Source: Deltaproteobacteria bacterium
Lineage (GTDB): Bacteria > Desulfobacterota > Desulfarculia > Adiutricales > JAGVGV01
NCBI GenBank assembly: GCA_020056895.1
Contig: JAGVGV010000413.1
Span: 1-5,840 of the forward strand
Direction of reading: 5' to 3'
Length of the DNA stretch: 5,840 nucleotides
This document shows positions 1 to 4,948 of the stretch, one piece after another. Numbering within the stretch: position 1 is the stretch's first letter; each line of letters starts with the position of its first letter. The translations under genes and the position numbers were made by a program. Under the pieces are notes generated by a model. That model did no database searches, was not told the DNA's origin, and worked only from the letters and a program-made list of their open reading frames with translations.

Positions 1-162
1 ATCATAAGCCGCGAATTCGGGGCGGCCCAGAGTCAGCCGGCAGACCTTGCCCAACAGCGCGGCGGCCAAAGCCCCGGACAGGGCGGCCACGCTGCCTCCT
101 CCGGGCAATGGCTGGTCCCGGATCACCGCCAAAAAGTCCCGCACTGAAAGATGATGGCTCAT
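1..162 (-). CDS. Cyclodeaminase/cyclohydrolase family protein (FTCD_C/FchA type), N-terminal 54 residues only
   Basis: The gene starts with ATG at 162 and runs off the left edge, so only 54 residues are visible. They contain LPGGGSVAALSGALAAAL (residues 19-36) followed by LTLGRPEF (43-50). This is the characteristic N-terminal glycine/alanine-rich segment of the formiminotransferase-cyclodeaminase C-terminal family, which includes stand-alone FchA. Known family members are cytoplasmic, all-helical enzymes that convert 5-formimino-THF to 5,10-methenyl-THF with release of ammonia, or hydrolyse methenyl-THF. Which reaction applies cannot be decided from this fragment. The start codon overlaps the stop of the upstream gene in an ATGA arrangement (159-162), which suggests translational coupling and membership of the same operon. 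Family assignment is firm; substrate is not. Full family members are usually about 200 residues, so roughly three quarters of the gene lies outside the window. Confidence 0.88.
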   Translation of the reverse strand, partial: MSHHLSVRDFLAVIRDQPLPGGGSVAALSGALAAALLGKVCRLTLGRPEFAAYD

Positions 163-719
163 GATCGAGGCTCCTTCCTTGCCGCCGGCTTCCAGGCCGC
201 GGATTCCGGCCGGACCACTTCGAATCGGAAGGTCCGGGCCAGGCGGTCATCGATGTATACTTCGAGCTTCCAGGGTCCCAGGGGATCGCCTTCGCTGAAG
301 CAAAAAGGATAGATCATCTGGTATTGACGCCATACGTTGGCCGTCCGAAGGATGCGGCCCCCTTCCCTTTTTTCCACCAGTTCGGGGAACCCCAAATGCC
401 GGGGCGGCGACGGGAGTACGATCACTTCGTGCGTGGCGTAAATCCGTGCGTCGGGCGGTTCGATGGCGTATCCGAAGCAGAATCCGGAATCCTGAAGCCA
501 CAGGGGGATGCGAACCGTTTCCCGGGTCACGTCGAAATATCCGCCGTCGGCTGGTTCGATGATGCCGAAGCGAATATCGAACTCCTGGTCCAGCCGGGGC
601 CGCTGATGTTCGAACATCGCCGCCAGAGCCAGAATCACCAATAATGCCAGAACGCTCGTCACGCGGATGCCTCGAAATACAAAATCATTGAAGGGCGCCG
701 ATGGCCGGCCGCCGGCCAA
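159..719 (-). CDS. Membrane-anchored DUF3859-like protein of unknown function
   Basis: This 186-residue protein has a short basic N-terminus (FRGIR, 15-19), one hydrophobic segment at about residues 20-35 (VTSVLALLVILALAAM), and a soluble domain of about 150 residues. This suggests an N-in anchor or uncleaved signal with the rest in the periplasm. The domain begins with FDIRFGIIEP (47-56) and ends with GPWKLEVYIDDRLARTFRFEVV (148-169 region). The pattern of a hydrophobic strand, 'G-x-W-x-L/F-x-V', a polar turn and 'F-x-V' at the end resembles DUF3859, a beta-sandwich family with no established role. That match is from memory and is moderate. The first available start is TTG at 719, with AAGGGG about 11 nt upstream on the coding strand, which is a rather long spacing. 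GTG at 662 is an alternative, but it would begin inside the hydrophobic segment. The gene follows the secreted-protein gene by 34 bp and its stop overlaps the next start by 4 bp. The C-terminus is polar and basic (KPAARKEPRS). Confidence 0.75.
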   Translation of the reverse strand: MAGGRPSAPFNDFVFRGIRVTSVLALLVILALAAMFEHQRPRLDQEFDIRFGIIEPADGGYFDVTRETVRIPLWLQDSGFCFGYAIEPPDARIYATHEVIVLPSPPRHLGFPELVEKREGGRILRTANVWRQYQMIYPFCFSEGDPLGPWKLEVYIDDRLARTFRFEVVRPESAAWKPAARKEPRS

Positions 720-753
720 GGAACCGCCCGCCCCTTCTTTCTCCCAAGCCCGG

Positions 754-1530
754 TTACTGAATCCGCCGGAACTCGGTGGTTACCGGAGTCCCGTACCGGG
801 TATCCACGATGGTCAACATTTGGCCGTCCGCCGACACCTTCCAGTTCGCGGTGATCACCGTCCCGGGCGGCGTGGGGTCCACGGGACCCACTGGGCAGTT
901 GTGAGCCCGCATGGTCATGGTCACCTGGTATCCGGCGGCCGGATCCCCGGTCACTTGGTCCATGGAACACTTGTTGAAGCAGGCGGCCGCGATGGAATAA
1001 TAGTCCTTTTCCGTGATCACGGTATGGGCCGGTTCGTTGTGCATCAGTTCAGCGGCCACGTACGTGGCGGTCCGGTTCCAAACGCCGCAAAAGGGATGGC
1101 CGCAGGTGGCGCTGCCGCTTTGAACCGGAGTCAGCCGCTCGTACACTTCACGGATGGGACCTGAAGGTCCTGTGAACCCGAGCGTAAGCTCCGAACCGTC
1201 GGGCCCTAGAGTATAAGAATACACCACCTGGGCGCCCGTTGTTTCCGGCGCGGGGCAGCCGCTGACGGCCACCTGGACTTTGAACGCGGCGGCCGTGGCG
1301 GTCATGGCTCCGGACAGGGAACAGGCCTTGGCCGGCGGCGCGGCGGTGACCGCGCTGAACACGGCTTGGTGAAGAACCAGGGTTTTTACCCGGACCGGAG
1401 TTTCCGGCTGGTTGTTGACGAACCGGGCCTTTAGCCCCCAGGTTCCCACGTAGGTCGGCGCGGCCTGGGTTCCGGTTGAAAACAGAAGCACCAAAACCAG
1501 CGACAGGCACGGCAACAGGCGGCGTTTCAT
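754..1530 (-). CDS. Exported two-domain (internally duplicated) Cys-containing protein of unknown function
   Basis: This 258-residue protein has a clear Sec signal peptide: MKRR, a hydrophobic core at 5-17, and probable cleavage after TQA (23) or TQAA (24). Cys8 lies in the core and does not form a lipobox. The mature part is two divergent copies of one domain of about 105 residues. Copy 1 runs from VGTW (28-31) to YERL (130-133), with Cys70 and Cys92. Copy 2 runs from CGVW (148-151) to FRRI (254-257), with Cys184, Cys188 and Cys212. Aligned landmarks are G-x-W, (S)GCPAP versus HNCPVGP, DGSELTLGFT (111-120) versus DGQMLTIVDT (235-244), and the end motif. Alternating beta-strand character and the N-terminal G-x-W are lipocalin-like, but I do not recognise a family. 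The start is well supported by GGGGAGGT six bases upstream of ATG. The enzyme gene upstream ends 83 bp away and the next gene starts 34 bp downstream, so co-transcription is likely. Location is inferred to be periplasmic or extracellular. Confidence 0.85.
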   Translation of the reverse strand: MKRRLLPCLSLVLVLLFSTGTQAAPTYVGTWGLKARFVNNQPETPVRVKTLVLHQAVFSAVTAAPPAKACSLSGAMTATAAAFKVQVAVSGCPAPETTGAQVVYSYTLGPDGSELTLGFTGPSGPIREVYERLTPVQSGSATCGHPFCGVWNRTATYVAAELMHNEPAHTVITEKDYYSIAAACFNKCSMDQVTGDPAAGYQVTMTMRAHNCPVGPVDPTPPGTVITANWKVSADGQMLTIVDTRYGTPVTTEFRRIQ

Positions 1531-1613
1531 AAGTCAACCTCCCCTTTCGGTTCCCCTGGGCTTTATCGTTCGTACACGGATCGACCGCTCCCCTGGCCCC
1601 GGCCCCGCCCCGT
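1531..1613 (-). other. Short spacer between the molybdenum enzyme and the exported-protein gene
   Basis: This 83-bp gap contains a G/C-run-rich stretch (about 1591-1611) and the strong ribosome binding site of the downstream gene (1537-1544). I see no stem followed by a T-run on the minus strand and no promoter with two good boxes. The simplest reading is read-through from the enzyme genes into the exported-protein gene. A GATAAA hexamer lies near 1562-1567 on the coding strand, but no convincing -35 element accompanies it. Confidence 0.45.
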
Positions 1614-3950
1614 TCACTTTTTAACGTGATCGAACAGGTTGCCCGAACCGAATTCCCTGGGGGCGCGGGGCGCTCGGGTCCGGATCGCTTCCACGATCTT
1701 GTCCGGAGTAAGGGGAAAATCCTTGATGTAATGGCCGATGGCGTTGGCCACGGCGCAGGCGTACGCCTGAGCCGCGCTCATGGCCACGCTCATGCCCGCC
1801 TCCTTGGCTCCGTACGGGCCGTTGGGATCGATGGTTTCCACGATAATGGGGGTAATCGGCGGCATATCCACGGCCAGGGGGACCTGGTAATCGAGCTGGG
1901 TGGGGTTCAGGCAGTGGCCGCCGGCCCACGCATGGAATTCGGTCAGCATCCCGCCCTGGCCGCCCATGGCCACGCTCCCTTCGAACTGGCCTTCCACCAC
2001 CATGGGGTTCAGGGCGTATCCGCAATCCTGAGCCGCCACCACGTTCAACACCTTCACCTGGCCGGTCTCGGGGTCCACCTCCACTTCGGCCGCGGTGGCC
2101 CCGAAGGAAAAGGCTTCGGAAAGCTGGCCTTCGGGGTTCGACACCCATTCCCGGCCATGATCCACCCGGGGGCTGTACGACCCCTGGCCCATGACCGGCC
2201 GGCCCTGGATCAAGGCCAGGCGGACCACCTTGGCCAAAGCCAGACCCCGCTGGGGCGACCCTTTGACGAAAATCTTCCGATCTCTGGCCACCAAGTCGGC
2301 GGGGTTGGCTTCGAGCTGGTCCGCGGCCACTTCAAAAAGCTGGCGCCGGGCATCTTCGGCCGCCAGGCGGACGGCGTTGCCGCCGGCGAAGGTGGAAACC
2401 ATGGAATAGGAGCCCGGGTCGTTGGCCGTGACCTCGGTGTCGGCGGTGATGAGGTCCACTTCGTTCGGCGGCACGCCCAAAACTTCGGCGGCGATCTGAA
2501 CGATCATCTGGTCGTTCCCCTGGCCGTTGTCCACCACGCCCGAAATCACCGATACTCCGCCGTCTTCGTTGAACTTGATCATGGCCTGGCTGCCGCCCCG
2601 GATGCCCAACGGAAAACCGGTCTGAACGGAATTGAGGCCCAGCCCGATGCCCCGCCATTTGGGCAGCCGGCCGTATTTTTCCCTAAAGCCAGATTTTTCC
2701 ACCACTTTCTCGATGCATTCCACCAGCCCGCACGATCCCACCAGGCTCTTGGTGGCCGTGGTTTCCCCGGGCCGGCGGGCGTTTTTCAGGCGGACGTCCA
2801 CCGGGTCCAGCCCCAGGTCCGCGGCCATCATGTCGAGCTGCATGTCCACGCCGCAGGCATAGGCCCGGCCGTGGATGCGGATCATGCCCCGGACCGGCTT
2901 GTTGGTATAGACCCTGACGCCGTGGAATCGGACGTTCTCCAGCCGGTACGTTTGTTCCATGCATAAAAACGGGACGGACACGGCAATGGGTCCGGTGCTG
3001 GAATAGGCTCCGCCGTCCAGGTGCGCGGTGCTGGACCGGGCCGCCACCCGGCCCTCGCGGTCCATGCCCGTGGTGTGCGTGACCACCATGCCGTGACCCT
3101 GTCGGACGGTGATCGTGTTTTCTTCGCGGGTGTAAACAATTTTAACCGGTCGGCCGGTTTTCAAGGCCAATAGGGAACAGAGGAAGTCGGCCGGGGAAAT
3201 TTCGGACCGACCGCCGAAGGCGCCGCCAATGGCGATCTTGCGCACCCGAACGCGGCTCATGGGGAGTTTCAGCACGTTGGCCAGAGGTTTGGCCTTCATG
3301 TGCGGGCCGGCGTTGGGGCACCAGACTTCGATGTTGCCGTCGGCGTCGGGCCGGGCGCAGACGGCATAGGGTTCGGCCATGAAATAATCGTCTTCGGGTG
3401 CGGTAAAGGTATCGGTCCGGACCAGGTACGCGCCCAACAGAGCCACATCCACCTCGCCCACATCGATGTTCACTTCCACGTTCCGGTTGCGGGGATGATC
3501 TTCGTGGACCAGGGGGGCGTCGTCGGCCAGAGCCTCATCGATGGTGAACACGGCCGGCAAAATGTCGTAATCCACACGGATCAAGCCCAAAGCTTCGAGG
3601 GCCGTATCTTCATCCACGGCGGCCACGGCGGCCACTTCGTCCCCCACGTACCGGACTTTTTCCGTCTGGAGCATTTGCATATCGCGGGTGTACGGAAACA
3701 CGCCCCATTTTTCGCCGTGGGTGTCCTGGCCGGTGATCACGGCTTTGACGCCGGGGAGGGCCTTGGCTCGGGTAACATCGATGTTCAAAATCCGGGCATG
3801 GGGATAGGGGCTTCGGAGCACCTTGCCCACCAGCATCCGGGGGAAGGACAGATCCGCCGAAAACCGAGCCTGGCCCGTGGCCTTGGCGCGGGAATCCACC
3901 CTGGGAAGGCTTCGGCCGATGTATTTATACTGAGTCCGATCCTCACTCAT
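1614..3950 (-). CDS. Xanthine dehydrogenase-family molybdopterin-binding large subunit, HcrA-like, with altered active-site residues
   Basis: This 778-residue protein is the catalytic subunit of a molybdenum hydroxylase, close to the usual length for stand-alone large subunits (HcrA is about 770). The N-terminal hammerhead domain spans about 20-130 (GRSLPRVDSRAKATGQARFSADL region, RSPYPHARIL at 47-56). MoCo-binding domain 1 contains IGGAFGGRSE (241-250). Domain 2 contains GQGNDQMIVQIAAEVLG (476-492), GSYSMVSTFAGGNAV (513-527) and GPYGAKEAGM (711-720). Overall it most resembles 4-hydroxybenzoyl-CoA reductase alpha subunits, for example VDYDILPA (127-134) and GAKEA. Several conserved sites differ. 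The Gln after the VW strand is absent (CPNAGPH, 211-217). The Arg loop reads MIRIHG (356-361) instead of MRGFG/MRGHG. The family's catalytic Glu is replaced by Met720. There is no Tat signal, so it is cytoplasmic. ATG at 3950 has GGAGGA just upstream and overlaps the small-subunit stop by 8 bp. The substrate is unknown. Confidence 0.93.
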   Translation of the reverse strand: MSEDRTQYKYIGRSLPRVDSRAKATGQARFSADLSFPRMLVGKVLRSPYPHARILNIDVTRAKALPGVKAVITGQDTHGEKWGVFPYTRDMQMLQTEKVRYVGDEVAAVAAVDEDTALEALGLIRVDYDILPAVFTIDEALADDAPLVHEDHPRNRNVEVNIDVGEVDVALLGAYLVRTDTFTAPEDDYFMAEPYAVCARPDADGNIEVWCPNAGPHMKAKPLANVLKLPMSRVRVRKIAIGGAFGGRSEISPADFLCSLLALKTGRPVKIVYTREENTITVRQGHGMVVTHTTGMDREGRVAARSSTAHLDGGAYSSTGPIAVSVPFLCMEQTYRLENVRFHGVRVYTNKPVRGMIRIHGRAYACGVDMQLDMMAADLGLDPVDVRLKNARRPGETTATKSLVGSCGLVECIEKVVEKSGFREKYGRLPKWRGIGLGLNSVQTGFPLGIRGGSQAMIKFNEDGGVSVISGVVDNGQGNDQMIVQIAAEVLGVPPNEVDLITADTEVTANDPGSYSMVSTFAGGNAVRLAAEDARRQLFEVAADQLEANPADLVARDRKIFVKGSPQRGLALAKVVRLALIQGRPVMGQGSYSPRVDHGREWVSNPEGQLSEAFSFGATAAEVEVDPETGQVKVLNVVAAQDCGYALNPMVVEGQFEGSVAMGGQGGMLTEFHAWAGGHCLNPTQLDYQVPLAVDMPPITPIIVETIDPNGPYGAKEAGMSVAMSAAQAYACAVANAIGHYIKDFPLTPDKIVEAIRTRAPRAPREFGSGNLFDHVKK

Positions 3951-4428
3951 GGCCGTCCTCCCGGTTCGAAGACAGGCTGGAAATGGCCTCTACGATCTTG
4001 GCGTACCCGGTGCACCGGCAGATGTTGGCGCCGATGGCTTCGCGGATGTCGGCTTCGGCGGGCTGGGGATTGCGGTCCATCAAGGCCTTGGCCGAAAGGA
4101 TCATCCCGGGCGTGCAGAAACCGCACTGGATGGCCCCGTGTTGGATAAAGGCTTCCTGGACGGGATGGAGCCCTTCCTCGGTGGCCAGGCCTTCGATGGT
4201 GGTGATGGGATGGCCTGCGGCTTCGACGGCCAGAGTCAGGCAGGACCGGATGGGCCGGCCGTCCATGAGCACGGTGCACGATCCGCAGGCCCCTTCGCCG
4301 CAGCCTTCCTTGGCGCCGGTGAGTTCCAGTTTTTCGCGCAATACTTCGAGCAGCGTCAGGTGGGGCGGGGCAAGCACTTGGATGCTTTCCCCATTTACGA
4401 CCAGATCCAGTACCACCGCGTCAGGCAT
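3943..4428 (-). CDS. Xanthine dehydrogenase-family small subunit with two [2Fe-2S] clusters
   Basis: This 161-residue protein carries electrons from the molybdenum centre of its partner. The N-terminal plant-type ferredoxin domain (about 3-75) has Cys43, Cys48, Cys51 and Cys63 in the C-x4-C-G-x-C-x11-C pattern. The C-terminal helical domain (about 80-150) has Cys102 and Cys105 (QCGFCTPGMI) and Cys137 and Cys139 (ICRCTGY). All eight cluster ligands of the family are present, and the length is the normal 150-170. ATG at 4428 has AAGGAG six bases upstream. The last codons overlap the large-subunit start by 8 bp (ATGAGTGA), so the two are almost certainly translated together as one enzyme. No FAD-binding subunit gene lies on either side within the window. 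The enzyme is therefore either a two-subunit type, as in isoquinoline oxidoreductase, or obtains its FAD subunit from elsewhere. It is probably cytoplasmic, with no signal peptide. Confidence 0.95.
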   Translation of the reverse strand: MPDAVVLDLVVNGESIQVLAPPHLTLLEVLREKLELTGAKEGCGEGACGSCTVLMDGRPIRSCLTLAVEAAGHPITTIEGLATEEGLHPVQEAFIQHGAIQCGFCTPGMILSAKALMDRNPQPAEADIREAIGANICRCTGYAKIVEAISSLSSNREDGHE

Positions 4429-4476
4429 GGCCGTCTCCTTGGCTGGAGGAATCCCGAAGGCCGATGAAGAACCGTG

Positions 4477-4494
4477 AAAAAGGCCGGTCCGGCC
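4477..4494 (-). terminator. Terminator-like hairpin in the leader of the molybdenum-enzyme genes
   Basis: On the minus strand the sequence reads GGCCGGACCGGCC followed directly by TTTTT (4494 to 4477). The arms give a 5-bp all-GC stem with a 3-nt loop. This has the form of an intrinsic terminator, although the stem is short. It sits about 50 bp before the small-subunit start and downstream of the candidate promoter, where it could act as an attenuator. The preceding CCGGCGGCCGG (4500-4490) can form a competing stem with part of the same arm. It may also be a chance GC palindrome next to a T-run. Confidence 0.35.
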
Positions 4495-4532
4495 GCCGGA
4501 ATCCGTTGTCCGATCAGGGATGGATGCTCAAG

Positions 4533-4561
4533 CTTATACACCGGATTCCTCCACCCCCCAA
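4533..4561 (-). promoter_or_regulatory. Candidate sigma-70 promoter for the molybdenum-enzyme operon
   Basis: On the minus strand there is TTGGGG (4561-4556) as a weak -35 box, a spacer of exactly 17 bp, and TATAAG (4538-4533) as a good -10 box matching five of six consensus bases. Transcription would begin near 4526, leaving a leader of about 98 nt before the ATG at 4428. A second weak pair further upstream, TTGGGA with GATAAA at 18-bp spacing, is also possible. Position relative to the operon supports the call; the -35 match is poor. Confidence 0.4.
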
Positions 4562-4590
4562 GTTTTTCCTTTATCCACAGTCGTCAGGCC

Positions 4591-4617
4591 GGTTCCCAAG
4601 TTATCGCCGGTGGAACC
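4591..4617. repeat. Imperfect inverted repeat, possible degenerate copy of the 4719-4744 palindrome
   Basis: GGTTCC (4591-4596) and GGAACC (4612-4617) form 6-bp arms around a 15-bp centre. The left ten bases, GGTTCCCAAG, are identical to 4719-4728, the left arm of the better palindrome 128 bp away. This suggests a decayed relative of the same element, although ten bases can recur by chance. Confidence 0.4.
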
Positions 4618-4693
4618 GAATTCCGTAAGCTCTGGCTTCCCGCCTCTTTTCTTATGAGGCATATAGGATTATGACGCCAACCCATTTCATGGA

Positions 4694-4709
4694 TGAAGCT
4701 ATAGCTTCA
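4694..4709. repeat. Perfect 16-bp palindrome TGAAGCTATAGCTTCA
   Basis: The sequence is fully self-complementary with no spacer. It lies 10 bp from a second, longer palindrome with the same AAGCT/AGCTT core. It could be part of a mobile intergenic palindromic element or a dimeric protein-binding site. No adjacent gene decides between these. Confidence 0.7.
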
Positions 4710-4718
4710 GAGCGGAAG

Positions 4719-4744
4719 GGTTCCCAAGCTAGAGCTTGGGAACC
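4719..4744. repeat. Inverted repeat with 12-bp perfect arms, GGTTCCCAAGCT / AGCTTGGGAACC
   Basis: The arms (4719-4730 and 4733-4744) are perfectly complementary with only AG between them. The sequence type resembles short palindromic repeats that occur many times between genes in some bacterial genomes (REP/MITE-like). That resemblance is from memory. It is not followed by a T-run on either strand, so it is not a standard intrinsic terminator. Confidence 0.75.
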
Positions 4745-4787
4745 AGCGGATATTATCCCCTCCCGAAGCCTCCCCTCTTCCGGGGGG

Positions 4788-4804
4788 CGCGACCACAGGT
4801 CGCG
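4788..4804. repeat. 7-3-7 hairpin CGCGACC-aca-GGTCGCG abutting direct-repeat copy 1
   Basis: Perfect 7-bp arms flank a 3-bp loop. It ends where the first copy of the long direct repeat begins. A second 7-3-7 hairpin of different sequence (4861-4877) occupies the equivalent place before copy 2, which points to a repeated structural unit rather than chance. Confidence 0.65.
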
Positions 4805-4855
4805 GCGGGGGCTTGCCCATGCTGACCGAAGCCCCTTTTCTCCACCCCCCGTGTT
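4803..4855. repeat. Direct repeat, copy 1 (53 bp)
   Basis: The first 33 bp (4803-4835) are identical to 4878-4910, and the remaining 20 bp differ at four positions. The copy contains its own inverted repeat, GGGGCTT (4808-4814) and AAGCCCC (4829-4835), around a 14-bp loop. A partial third copy of the right part (CCGAAGCC then CCCTCTTC) lies at 4763-4780. The unit is non-coding by its position between genes. Confidence 0.85.
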
Positions 4856-4860
4856 GGGGT

Positions 4861-4877
4861 GCAGGGCCCAGCCCTGC
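4861..4877. repeat. 7-3-7 hairpin GCAGGGC-cca-GCCCTGC abutting direct-repeat copy 2
   Basis: Perfect 7-bp arms flank a 3-bp loop, immediately before copy 2 of the direct repeat at 4878. It has the same architecture as the hairpin at 4788-4804 but a different stem sequence. Confidence 0.65.
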
Positions 4878-4930
4878 CGGCGGGGGCTTGCCCATGCTGA
4901 CCGAAGCCCCCCCTCTTCACCCCCCGTGTC
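4878..4930. repeat. Direct repeat, copy 2 (53 bp)
   Basis: This is the second copy at an exact 75-bp offset from copy 1. Its internal inverted repeat is extended to 8 bp, GGGGGCTT (4882-4889) and AAGCCCCC (4904-4911). It ends about 20 bp beyond the stop codon of the dehydrogenase gene, so on the minus strand its hairpin would form in the 3' end of that transcript. No T-run follows, so any termination or stabilising role is speculative. Confidence 0.85.
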
Positions 4931-4948
4931 GTCCATCGGCACCGCCGG

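Larger units (their letters stand above)
4429..4948. other. 520-bp intergenic region: repeat cluster plus operon leader
   Basis: There is no credible gene here. Open frames across 4652-4952 on both strands only translate the 75-bp repeat, whose period is a multiple of three, into repeated peptides. The right part (4694-4930) is the palindrome and repeat cluster downstream of the dehydrogenase stop. The left part (4429-4690) has lower GC and contains the candidate promoter, the terminator-like hairpin and the small-subunit ribosome binding site. The sudden density of hairpins suggests insertion of mobile palindromic elements. Confidence 0.7.

Noticed and set aside
1148..1537. Alternative minus-strand frame of 129 codons starting just upstream of the exported-protein gene
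   Set aside because: The strong ribosome binding site is correctly spaced for ATG at 1530, and that frame gives a clear signal peptide and internal repeat, whereas the alternative gives only Arg/Gly/Pro-rich sequence.
1531..1613. Separate promoter for the exported-protein gene
   Set aside because: TTGACT is present but lies directly before the ATG and inside the ribosome binding region, so it cannot serve as a -35 box for this gene; no other convincing pair was found.
1626..2966. Long plus-strand open frame of 446 codons opposite the large-subunit gene
   Set aside because: It is fully antisense to a gene with unmistakable family motifs; its His/Gly/Asp-rich composition is what the opposite strand of GC-rich coding DNA gives, and it has no recognisable domain.
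3300..4428. Plus-strand open frames opposite the small subunit and the N-terminus of the large subunit
   Set aside because: They are antisense shadows with no motifs and no ribosome binding sites, overlapping genes whose Cys motifs fix the real frame.
4803..4911. Hairpins after the SDR stop as intrinsic terminators
   Set aside because: On the minus strand no T-run follows any of these stems. The only T-run nearby is TTTT after copy 1 on the plus strand, the wrong direction for the genes.
4803..4930. Possible CRISPR array
   Set aside because: There are only two full copies and one partial copy, the between-repeat sequence is itself a palindrome, and no cas gene is present.
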